12,712 bases of DNA from Lachnospiraceae bacterium (GTDB taxonomy: Bacteria > Bacillota > Clostridia > Lachnospirales > Lachnospiraceae). Positions 1 through 6,719 of the stretch are shown here, one piece after another (the first letter of the stretch is position 1; every line of letters begins with the position of its first letter). The stretch is from assembly GCA_900764225.1 (NCBI GenBank), contig CAAFNG010000171.1, forward strand, positions 1 to 12,712. Reading direction: 5' to 3'. Under the pieces are notes generated by a model, which was not told the DNA's origin, ran no database searches, and saw nothing but the letters and a program-made list of their open reading frames with translations. Both the position numbers and the translations under genes were made by a program.

Positions 1-90
1 CTCTAAAACTGAACCAATTAAAGTCGAGACCTCTAAAACTGAACCAATTAAAGTCGAGACCTCTAAAACTGAACCAATTAAAGTCGAGAC
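1..90 (+). repeat. Three identical 30-bp tandem repeats, in frame, encoding SKTEPIKVET
   Basis: Bases 1-30, 31-60 and 61-90 are identical, including third codon positions. The unit is a multiple of three, so copy number can change without breaking the reading frame. The encoded decapeptide is hydrophilic and looks like a flexible linker. The array starts exactly at the window edge, so more copies may lie outside, or the sequence may stop here because an assembly broke in the repeat. Confidence 0.95.
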
Positions 91-1726
91 CTCCAAGGAA
101 GACACCGCTTATGATGCCCTCTACAAAAAGCGTCTAAACCACTACTACAACGATCTGAAATGGCTCTACTGCGAGCTGTTCCGTGACCATCCGGAAGTCG
201 CCGGAACTTTCACCAGCCTTACAAAAAAAATGAAAGAAATCTACAGCGAACGTTCTCTTTCCCTGAAAGCTGCCGACCTGATCTGTGCAGAAGATCCGGA
301 CTGGTTCCGCAAAACTACCTTTACGGGAATGGCTGTCAATCCGGCAGACTTTGCAGGTACCCTGGCCGGACTGTCCGATAAACTGGACTATATCAGCGAA
401 TGTAACGCAGACACCCTGTACCTCACCGATCTTTTCCAGGCGACCTCCAACTGTGCGCTTCGCATCATCCCTGAAATCGGAAGCTCTGATGACCTGCACG
501 CACTTGCTGCAAACTGCCAGAAAGCAGATATCCGCCTTGCAGTTGAGATTCCTTTAAGTCTCTCTGTGGATGATCCGCAATCCGGTATCCCATGCGTACT
601 TCAGACACCGGCATATTTCAATGCCATGCTCCTTCAGATTCTGGAGCTTGCAAACGAAGGTGCAACTGTTTTCAGCCTCGGCATCCTTCCAATGCTGGAC
701 ACTGAAAATCTCTGGAAGCTTCACTCCCTGCTTCGCATGACACGTATGGTCTGCGAGATCGTATGCCCTGGAGTTCTTCTTCTCGGAGAAACCGACCGTA
801 CTCCTGCCGCGGCAGCTGCATTTGGGGGAACCGCTGATATGCCGGAACTCCACATTGTAAACAGCACACAGCTGATGTCCGATATCTGGCACACCGTTGC
901 CACAAAGGATGCTTCTCTCCTTCGCCACGGAATCGACAAAACGGCTGATCTTTCCCAGGCACCGGTATTCCAGAACTACCTCCGCAACCGTAACACCGTA
1001 CGCTGGAATCTGGACTACGATTTCCTGAAAAACAGCTTCATCACAGAGGGACCGCACAGAGATTATCTGAATGAATTCCTCGCAGGACTTTTCCCGGCTT
1101 CCTTTGCAAGGGGCGAAATCTACGAAAATCCGGAAACACAGGAAGCAGAGCTCTGCGGTACAACTGCATCTCTTGCAGGAATCGAACGTTTTGACTACGA
1201 AGGCAATGCAGATGGTGTCAGCCGCGGAATCCGCTACGATGTAACCCTTCATGCTCTCCTTCTTTCCCTCCCGGGAATCCCGGTACTTCGAAGCGGAGAC
1301 GAGATCGGACAGCTCAATGACTACACCTACAAAACCGATCCGTCCAAAGCAGCTGATCCACGCTGGCTCCACAACGGCCACTTCAACTGGACGCTGGCCC
1401 GGAACCGTGCTGACGCCGAGACCATCCAGGGACGCATTTTCAACAGTCTGGAGCAGCTGGAAGCCATCCGGAACAGTCACTCCGCATTCGCCCCTGAAAT
1501 CCCGGCCCACACCCTGGAAACCTGGGACAAAGCTCTGCTCGCACTCGTAAAAGAAACTGAGCAGGAAAAACTGATCTGCCTCTACAACTTCAGCGACCAG
1601 GACAAAGTCGCCTGGATCAACGAACAGGACGGCACCTACGAAAACCTCCTCACCGGAGTCCAGCAGGACGCCCAGGCCGTAGAGCTGGAAGCATTCAGCT
1701 TCACCTGGCTTCTCCGCATCAAATAA
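1..1726 (+). CDS. Amylosucrase-like GH13 family protein, 5' truncated by window edge, probably catalytically degenerate
   Basis: The frame is open from base 2, giving 574 residues, and no start is visible. An ATG at 230 is internal, because homology begins upstream of it. After three SKTEPIKVET repeats (residues 1-30) comes a helical stretch (YYNDLKWLYCELF), then DPDWF and FAGTLAGLSDKLDYI, which match the amylosucrase N-terminal helices and barrel entry. The C-terminal half aligns well with amylosucrase: NSTQLMSDIWHTVATKD, FPASFARGEIYENP, GTTASLAGIE, GIPVLRSGDEIGQLNDYTY, and a C-terminal beta domain. Amylosucrase makes glucan from sucrose, but the catalytic positions here are changed. The nucleophile motif RxDAV reads SLGIL (Asp to Gly, about residue 227), the HDD motif reads RNT (about 330-332), the DFVxNH motif is absent, and the loop between strands 3 and 4 is short. 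Only the acid/base Glu (GETDR, about 263) remains. A sugar-binding, structural or regulatory role is possible; sucrose polymerisation is unlikely. Family placement is firm, function unknown. Confidence 0.8.
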   Translation, partial: SKTEPIKVETSKTEPIKVETSKTEPIKVETSKEDTAYDALYKKRLNHYYNDLKWLYCELFRDHPEVAGTFTSLTKKMKEIYSERSLSLKAADLICAEDPDWFRKTTFTGMAVNPADFAGTLAGLSDKLDYISECNADTLYLTDLFQATSNCALRIIPEIGSSDDLHALAANCQKADIRLAVEIPLSLSVDDPQSGIPCVLQTPAYFNAMLLQILELANEGATVFSLGILPMLDTENLWKLHSLLRMTRMVCEIVCPGVLLLGETDRTPAAAAAFGGTADMPELHIVNSTQLMSDIWHTVATKDASLLRHGIDKTADLSQAPVFQNYLRNRNTVRWNLDYDFLKNSFITEGPHRDYLNEFLAGLFPASFARGEIYENPETQEAELCGTTASLAGIERFDYEGNADGVSRGIRYDVTLHALLLSLPGIPVLRSGDEIGQLNDYTYKTDPSKAADPRWLHNGHFNWTLARNRADAETIQGRIFNSLEQLEAIRNSHSAFAPEIPAHTLETWDKALLALVKETEQEKLICLYNFSDQDKVAWINEQDGTYENLLTGVQQDAQAVELEAFSFTWLLRIK

Positions 1727-1734
1727 ACGCCCCA

Positions 1735-1769
1735 AAAAAGAAGCAGACCCAAACAGTCTGCTTCTTTTT
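1735..1769 (+). terminator. Intrinsic terminator of the GH13-like gene
   Basis: A perfect 14-bp inverted repeat (1735-1748 with 1756-1769) closes a 7-base loop. The arms are A-rich outside and T-rich inside the transcript end (GTCTGCTTCTTTTT), so the stem ends in a U-run. It begins 8 bases after the stop codon. The A-run on the left arm means it could also act on transcripts from the minus strand. Confidence 0.9.
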
Positions 1770-1809
1770 GAATGCCCAAGCCCTCCCAAATCACAGCCGT
1801 TCACTCACC

Positions 1810-1844
1810 AAAAGAAGAAAAGGCACTGTTTTTCAACAGCACCT
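1810..1844 (-). terminator. Intrinsic terminator of the P-type ATPase gene
   Basis: On the minus strand a 10-bp stem (AGGTGCTGTT with AACAGTGCCT, two G-U pairs) closes a GAAA tetraloop at 1821-1844. It is followed by a T-rich run (complement of 1810-1820). It starts 16 bases after the ATPase stop codon. Confidence 0.8.
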
Positions 1845-1860
1845 CTTCCAATCATCTTAT

Positions 1861-4392
1861 CTACTTTCTCAGTTTATCAATAAATGTAGCAAATTTTCCC
1901 TGCTCTCCCTTATCCAGCGACCGGTCATAGATATTCCGGATCCACGCCGTAATCACATCAATAAGAATCGGAGAAAACGTCATAAGCAGGAATACCAGAA
2001 TGATCATACCAAACTCCAGCGATCCCAGTGTCAGAAGATTCTGCAAAACAACCGCAGCACCGAAAAAGATCACCTGCATACTGTAAATGATCACCTTACG
2101 ATACCTGTTAAGCGGCGCATAGACCGTCTTCAGTGCCGCCATATAATTCCAGCCTGTAACCAGCACACAGGCTGTATTCAGCATGGCATTTGAGTGATAA
2201 ACATTCTGACATACCAGCATTACCGTAAATACACAGCCCGTGATCGCCACGGCAGCCGGAAACGCATTCATAAACACATGACGCAAAAATGTATGGTCGA
2301 TCTTATCATAATTATTCTCCTGAGCCAGCAGGAAGGTAGGAATACCAACCGCACACGCACTGATCAGAGACATCTGTATCGGCTCAAACGGATATGCATC
2401 CCCGAAAAAGATCGTGATCAGTGACAACAGCACCGAAAAGATCGTCTTGATCAGGAACATGGACGCCGCCATCCGGATATTATTTACAACACGGCGGCCC
2501 TGGTTCACGATCTCCGGCATCGCCGCAAAATTCGAGTCCAGAAGAACCACATTGGCAATGTTCTTGGCAGCATCACTGCCCTCAGCCATGGCAATACTGC
2601 AATCCGCCTCCTTAAGAGCCAGAACATCATTCACACCATCACCAGTCATGGCAACGGTATGACCTTGCGCCTGCAGAGCCTTCACCATTGCCTGCTTCTG
2701 CTGCGGGGTCACACGTCCGAAAACGCTGTACTTCGCAACTGCTGCATCCATCTCCTCCTGGGTAATTATGGTCGTGGCATCTACATATTGTTCCGCATTC
2801 TTAAGACCGGCACGCTTCGCAATAGCGGAAACCGTCACAGGATCATCACCGGAGATCACTTTCAGATCCACACCCTGACTCTCGAAATATGCCAGCGTAT
2901 CCGGTGCCTCCGCACGGATCACATCCGTCAGAAGTAAAAGCCCGATCGGTTCCAGTCCCTCCGGAAGTTCCGTCCCCTCATTCACCTTATCACTGTGGGC
3001 AAGAACCAGGACACGAAGACCATCACTGGCAAAGCCTCCACAGTATTCCATAAGCTCCGGATTTCCCTCCGGGAAAAGAAACTGTGCGGCCCCCATCAGA
3101 TACGTACCTGCATCTTCAAAAGCCGCTCCACTGTATTTCCTGTCGGAAGAAAACGGAATCGCATGATCCAGTGTCAGATCCTGTCCAACCGGAAATCTTG
3201 CACGCAGGGCATCCGCCGTAGCATTCTGATCCTTCAGAACAGCAAGAAGATTTCCCATGATGTGCTCGATCTCACGGATCTCCGGGGTGACTTCCTGAAC
3301 ATTTTTTTCGTTCACCGGAGATGGTGCCGCCTGTTCTGAAAGCACCTCGCTTCCGTCCTCCCTGGAAATCGCATCAGCTGCATCCAGCTTTTCGGAATCC
3401 TGTTCTGCTGTTTGCAGTGTTTCTTCTGCCGGCTTCTCATCTGCATTTCCTGTGGGCGGATAGCTCTCCACAGCCTCCACACACATGGTTCCCTCTGTGA
3501 TAGTTCCTGTCTTATCCAGACAAAGCGTATCCACACGTGCCAGAGTCTCAATACAATAGAGCTCCTGCACAAGCGTTTTCTTCTGTGCAAGCTTCAGGGC
3601 TCCAAGTGTCAGGGCAACACTGGTCAGCAGTACCAGTCCCTCCGGTATCATACCCAGAACCGCTGCAACCATACTGACTACAGAATCCCGGATATTATCT
3701 CCCACAAAATAATACTGTTTATAAAAAAGCACCGCACCAAGAGGTACGATAATAATACTGATCACCTTAAGGATCGCATTCAGAGAATTCCGAAGTTCTG
3801 AATTATGGCGCTTGAATTCCTTCGCCTCACTGGTGATCCTGGAAGCATAATTCTCACTTCCCACATGAATAACCTGACAACAGGCCTGCCCGGCCGTCAC
3901 AAAGCTTCCTGAAAAAAGCTCATCTCCCAGATTCTTCGGAAGATTATCCGCTTCACCTGTAAGAAGCGACTCATTAACTTCCAGATTACCTTCCAGAATC
4001 TTCGCATCCGCCGGTACCTGTTCACCGGCTTTCAGAAAGATCAGATCATCCACCACTAACTTTTCTGTAGATATTTTCCATTTTTTTCCTTCGCGCAGGA
4101 CTACAGTCTTGGCTTCTGTCAGGATCGCCAGCTTGTCGATCGTCTTCTTCGCACGGATCTCCTGAATGATTCCAATAACCGTATTAATAAAAATGATTCC
4201 TACAAACATGGAATTCTTGTAGGAACCAACCAGCAGTACGAGAACCAGCAGCACCAGGTTCAGAAAGTTGAAGAATGTCAGTGTATTCTCCAAGATGATC
4301 TGTTTATATGTCCTGGTGTTGGGGTTTTCGTTATTATTTACCTGGCCCTGTGCAATTCTCTCCTGAACTTCTTCGTTCGTAAGTCCTGTCAT
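1861..4392 (-). CDS. P-type cation-translocating ATPase, CtpE/CaxP-like, probable Ca2+ transporter
   Basis: This is an 843-residue membrane pump that would use ATP to move a cation, most likely Ca2+, across the cytoplasmic membrane. Motifs in order: M1-M2 hairpin (about 34-78); actuator motif LTGEA (144-148), with Ala where classical pumps have Ser, as also in mycobacterial CtpE; M3-M4 with PEGL (250-253), the M4 motif of Ca2+ pumps; phosphorylation site DKTGT (Asp293); hinge GDGVND (584-589); and hydrophobic C-terminal segments from about 645 for M5-M10. EIRAKKTIDKLAIL and VQELYCIETLARVD are very close to the CtpE family. An acidic, probably disordered insert (about 314-370) follows the phosphorylation site. 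No strong ribosome binding site is close to the ATG; AAAGGA lies about 16 bases upstream. It follows nifU by 88 bases in the same direction, so cotranscription is possible. P-type ATPase is certain; Ca2+ specificity is inferred from family members (mycobacterial CtpE, pneumococcal CaxP). Confidence 0.9.
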   Translation of the reverse strand: MTGLTNEEVQERIAQGQVNNNENPNTRTYKQIILENTLTFFNFLNLVLLVLVLLVGSYKNSMFVGIIFINTVIGIIQEIRAKKTIDKLAILTEAKTVVLREGKKWKISTEKLVVDDLIFLKAGEQVPADAKILEGNLEVNESLLTGEADNLPKNLGDELFSGSFVTAGQACCQVIHVGSENYASRITSEAKEFKRHNSELRNSLNAILKVISIIIVPLGAVLFYKQYYFVGDNIRDSVVSMVAAVLGMIPEGLVLLTSVALTLGALKLAQKKTLVQELYCIETLARVDTLCLDKTGTITEGTMCVEAVESYPPTGNADEKPAEETLQTAEQDSEKLDAADAISREDGSEVLSEQAAPSPVNEKNVQEVTPEIREIEHIMGNLLAVLKDQNATADALRARFPVGQDLTLDHAIPFSSDRKYSGAAFEDAGTYLMGAAQFLFPEGNPELMEYCGGFASDGLRVLVLAHSDKVNEGTELPEGLEPIGLLLLTDVIRAEAPDTLAYFESQGVDLKVISGDDPVTVSAIAKRAGLKNAEQYVDATTIITQEEMDAAVAKYSVFGRVTPQQKQAMVKALQAQGHTVAMTGDGVNDVLALKEADCSIAMAEGSDAAKNIANVVLLDSNFAAMPEIVNQGRRVVNNIRMAASMFLIKTIFSVLLSLITIFFGDAYPFEPIQMSLISACAVGIPTFLLAQENNYDKIDHTFLRHVFMNAFPAAVAITGCVFTVMLVCQNVYHSNAMLNTACVLVTGWNYMAALKTVYAPLNRYRKVIIYSMQVIFFGAAVVLQNLLTLGSLEFGMIILVFLLMTFSPILIDVITAWIRNIYDRSLDKGEQGKFATFIDKLRK

Positions 4393-4480
4393 TCTCTGTA
4401 CTTACCTGTCCTTTCAATGGCTTACGGTTCCGTTCGCGCGAAGCTTGCTCATGCCACGGTTATGATCTTGTAAAAGGGAA

Positions 4481-4927
4481 TTAATATTCCTCCTCTGTAT
4501 CCTCTTCGCCTTCGTGGATATCAGACTTCGGTTTGGAAAGGCCCTCGATCTTAATGTGATGTTTCTCTGCGTAATCCCAGAGAGCTGCATGAATTGCCTC
4601 CTCAGCAAGCAGGGAACAGTGGATTTTTACTGGCGGAAGTCCGTCCAGTGCCTCCATAACAGCCTTGTTGGTTACTTCCATTGCTTCCTCAATAGTTTTT
4701 CCCATTACAAGCTCTGTTGCCATGCTGCTTGTCGCAACTGCTGCACCGCATCCAAATGTTTTGAATTTGCAGTCTTTGATAATATGAGTCTCGTCATCAA
4801 TATCAAGGAATATTCTCATAATATCGCCGCATTTGGCATTTCCTACAGTACCCACGCCGCTTGCATTCTCGATTTCGCCTACATTACGTGGATGCTGAAA
4901 ATGATCCATTACTTTTTCACTATACAT
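4481..4927 (-). CDS. nifU: NifU/IscU-like Fe-S cluster assembly scaffold
   Basis: This cytoplasmic scaffold would build [2Fe-2S] or [4Fe-4S] clusters from sulfur supplied by the cysteine desulfurase encoded just upstream, before handing them to apoproteins. The 148 residues are a single IscU-type domain. It starts with YSEKVMDHFQHPRNVG, and the three ligand cysteines are at 33 (AKCGD, with Asp35), 60 (FGCGA) and 104 (KIHCSLL). The HSP-type LPPVK motif precedes the third cysteine. The C-terminal tail (about 139-148) is strongly acidic and has no catalytic role I can name. There is no C-terminal NifU thioredoxin-like domain. An AGGAGG lies 8 bases before the ATG. The gap to nifS is 28 bases, so the two are almost certainly cotranscribed. 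Confidence 0.95.
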   Translation of the reverse strand: MYSEKVMDHFQHPRNVGEIENASGVGTVGNAKCGDIMRIFLDIDDETHIIKDCKFKTFGCGAAVATSSMATELVMGKTIEEAMEVTNKAVMEALDGLPPVKIHCSLLAEEAIHAALWDYAEKHHIKIEGLSKPKSDIHEGEEDTEEEY

Positions 4928-4955
4928 TATTTTTTCCTCCTGGCAAGTGTTTTTA

Positions 4956-6143
4956 TTATTTTTTCTGTTTTTTTATAAAATCTTCATATAATGGAGACAT
5001 ACTTCTTAAGTTTGCAGTAATATCTTTCAGTTTATCTACTACAAAATCAACGTCCTCCAGAGTTGTCTCCTCGCTTAAAGTCATACGGAGAGAACCATGT
5101 GCGATCTCATGAGGAAGACCGATCGCCAGCAGAACATGTGACGGATCCAGGGAACCGGATGTACATGCAGAACCGCTGGATGCACAGATTCCGAAGTTGT
5201 CAAGCATCAGAAGAAGGGACTCACCTTCGATGAACTGAATGCTTACATTCACGTTGTTCGGAAGACGTTTTACCTTGTCTCCGTTAAGACGAACATACGG
5301 AATCTCTGTAAGGATTCTGTTGATCATATGGTCACGAAGCTCGATCTCCTTGGCTGTACGCTCTTTCATGGATTTGTTTGCACGCTCTGCTGCAAGACCA
5401 TATCCTACGATACCCGGAACATTCTCTGTACCTGCACGACGTTTTCTCTCCTGTGCTCCGCCGTGTACGAAGGAACGGATCTTTACGCCTTTACGGATGT
5501 AAAGAAAGCCGATTCCTTTCGGTCCGTTGATCTTATGACCGCTAGAGCTGAGCATATCGATATTGAATTCATCTACATTGATCGGAACCTGGCCGAATGC
5601 CTGAACAGCGTCTGTGTGGAACAGGATTCCGTGCTCACGTGCGATCTGTCCGATTTCTTTCAGCGGCTCAAGTGTACCGATCTCATTGTTTGCAGCCATA
5701 ACAGAGATCAGGATCGTCTCCGGTGTGATGGCTTTCTGGAGCTCATCAAGATCAACAAAACCATTCTCATCTACATCAAGATATGTGATCTTCGCTCCGC
5801 GCTCTTTCTCAAGATACTCGCAGGTATGAAGGATCGCATGATGCTCGATCTTTGTTGTGATGATATGATTTCCTTTATTCTTATACGCTTCAAAAGTAGC
5901 TTTCAGAGCCCAGTTATCAGACTCGGAACCGCCTGCTGTGAAGTAGATCTCCTCTTTCTTGGCTCCGATCACATCTGCGATCTGCTGTCTTCCCTTGGCA
6001 ATAGCTGCCTTGCTGTTTGCAGCAAAATCATAAACTGTTGATGCATTACCATAAAACTCTGTAAAATACGGCAGCATTGCTTCCACAACCTCAGGTGCGG
6101 TCTTTGTTGTTGCCGCATTATCCAGATATATCATTTTTCCCAT
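4956..6143 (-). CDS. nifS: Cysteine desulfurase, NifS/IscS family
   Basis: This PLP enzyme converts L-cysteine to alanine and passes the sulfur as a persulfide to the NifU scaffold. The 395-residue length is normal for group I desulfurases. The N-terminus has YLDNAATT. Visible sites are the cofactor-stacking His in EHHA (101), the PLP Lys in SSGHKINGPKG (204), RRAGTENV (236-242), and the catalytic Cys in SSGSACTSGSLDPSHVL (327), which sits in the long mobile loop typical of IscS/NifS. The first ATG (6143) is preferred over the ATG three codons later because AGGAGG lies 8 bases before it. It sits between iscR (25-base gap) and nifU (28-base gap) in a minimal assembly operon. No hscA, hscB or fdx genes follow, the usual simplified clostridial arrangement. 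Confidence 0.97.
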   Translation of the reverse strand: MGKMIYLDNAATTKTAPEVVEAMLPYFTEFYGNASTVYDFAANSKAAIAKGRQQIADVIGAKKEEIYFTAGGSESDNWALKATFEAYKNKGNHIITTKIEHHAILHTCEYLEKERGAKITYLDVDENGFVDLDELQKAITPETILISVMAANNEIGTLEPLKEIGQIAREHGILFHTDAVQAFGQVPINVDEFNIDMLSSSGHKINGPKGIGFLYIRKGVKIRSFVHGGAQERKRRAGTENVPGIVGYGLAAERANKSMKERTAKEIELRDHMINRILTEIPYVRLNGDKVKRLPNNVNVSIQFIEGESLLLMLDNFGICASSGSACTSGSLDPSHVLLAIGLPHEIAHGSLRMTLSEETTLEDVDFVVDKLKDITANLRSMSPLYEDFIKKQKK

Positions 6144-6168
6144 TTTCTTTTCCTCCTGATCAGGATAA

Positions 6169-6597
6169 TTATTTTTCGTGTATTCTCCGGCTCTCTTCGA
6201 TCAGCTCACTGAGCATCAGTGTATCCACTGCATCTGTAATGCTGTCGTTGATCCTCTTCCATACCAGCTTCGCCACACAGAGATCGGATCCCTGGCAGCC
6301 TCCGTCGCCTTCTGTTCCCGGACATGAGGCAGCCTCCAGGCCACCCTCCAGAACACGAAGGATATCACCCACTGAAATCTCCTCTGCCGGTCTTCCAAGA
6401 AAATATCCTCCGGCAGCGCCACGGACACTCTTCACAAGACCCGCTTTTTTCAAAAGTGCCATCAACTGCTCCAGATAGCTGACTGATATATTCTGACGGC
6501 CCGCAATACTCTGAAGCGAGACCGCTTCTTTTTCACTGTAAAGACCAAGGTCGATCAGGGCCTTAAGTCCATATTTTGCTCTTGTTGACAGTTTCAT
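6169..6597 (-). CDS. iscR: Rrf2 family regulator, IscR-like, with three Fe-S ligand cysteines
   Basis: This 142-residue DNA-binding protein probably senses Fe-S status and controls its own operon. The N-terminal winged helix is typical of Rrf2 proteins: MKLSTRAKYGLKALIDL, then the recognition region SVSYLEQLMALLKKAGLVKS and the wing VRGAAGGYFL. Three cysteines at 92, 101 and 107 match the cluster-binding segment of IscR. The spacing is CX8CX5C, with a Gly-rich first loop, whereas E. coli IscR has CX5CX5C. The gene is first in the operon with nifS and nifU behind it, which supports an IscR role over other Rrf2 members such as CymR or NsrR. AGGTGAAC before the ATG is an adequate ribosome binding site. 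A strong promoter with a palindrome over its -35 lies upstream, consistent with autoregulation. Confidence 0.9.
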   Translation of the reverse strand: MKLSTRAKYGLKALIDLGLYSEKEAVSLQSIAGRQNISVSYLEQLMALLKKAGLVKSVRGAAGGYFLGRPAEEISVGDILRVLEGGLEAASCPGTEGDGGCQGSDLCVAKLVWKRINDSITDAVDTLMLSELIEESRRIHEK

Positions 6598-6646
6598 CCG
6601 TTCACCTCTTTTTTAATTCCCAGTGTTTTCCTCGGATTTCATGTTT

Positions 6647-6675
6647 ACTGTATCAGAAACGTTTAGTTCTGTCAA
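6647..6675 (-). promoter_or_regulatory. Sigma-A type promoter of iscR-nifS-nifU
   Basis: On the minus strand, TTGACA (6670-6675) is separated by exactly 17 bases from TACAGT (6647-6652). This gives a perfect -35 and a fair -10 about 50 bases upstream of the iscR ATG. No other good promoter was seen before iscR. Confidence 0.75.
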
Positions 6676-6681
6676 GACTAA
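6663..6681. promoter_or_regulatory. Candidate operator: 19-bp imperfect palindrome over both divergent -35 elements
   Basis: TTAGT (6663-6667) and ACTAA (6677-6681) are symmetric about the base between TG and CA, so the site reads TTAGTtcTGtCAagACTAA. The TAGTC/GACTA cores recall E. coli IscR type 1 sites, but this resemblance is loose. Its position over the iscR -35 makes it the most likely binding site for the Rrf2 regulator encoded next to it. Binding is inference. Confidence 0.45.
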
Positions 6682-6695
6682 CTTATTCATATACT
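6667..6695 (+). promoter_or_regulatory. Probable promoter of the SpoVB-like flippase gene
   Basis: On the plus strand, TATACT (6690-6695) is a good -10, with the weak -35 TTCTGT (6667-6672) 17 bases upstream. It would give a 5' leader of under 20 bases. The -35 overlaps that of the divergent iscR promoter. A weak -35 suggests low basal activity or dependence on an activator. Confidence 0.5.
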
Positions 6696-6719
6696 GAAAA
6701 AAAGCACGCAGGCGTTTCT

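Noticed and set aside
1..90. Possible CRISPR array or minisatellite outside a gene
   Set aside because: Repeats are contiguous with no spacers and stay in frame with the downstream protein, so they are coding tandem repeats.
554..1804. A 416-codon open frame on the minus strand opposite the GH13-like gene
   Set aside because: Cys- and Phe-rich composition with no recognisable domain, fully antisense to a gene with clear homology, and it runs across the terminator at 1735-1769.
3949..3960. TGEA instead of TGES in the ATPase actuator domain, as a possible inactivating change
   Set aside because: CtpE-type pumps also carry TGEA and the other catalytic motifs are intact.
5328..6041. A 237-codon open frame on the plus strand opposite nifS
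   Set aside because: Composition is that of an antisense shadow and nifS is unambiguous on the other strand.
6576..6719. N-terminal extension of the flippase gene to a TTG at 6576
   Set aside because: It would overlap iscR and its promoter, adds residues unlike the family, and the ATG at 6720 begins the conserved N-terminus.
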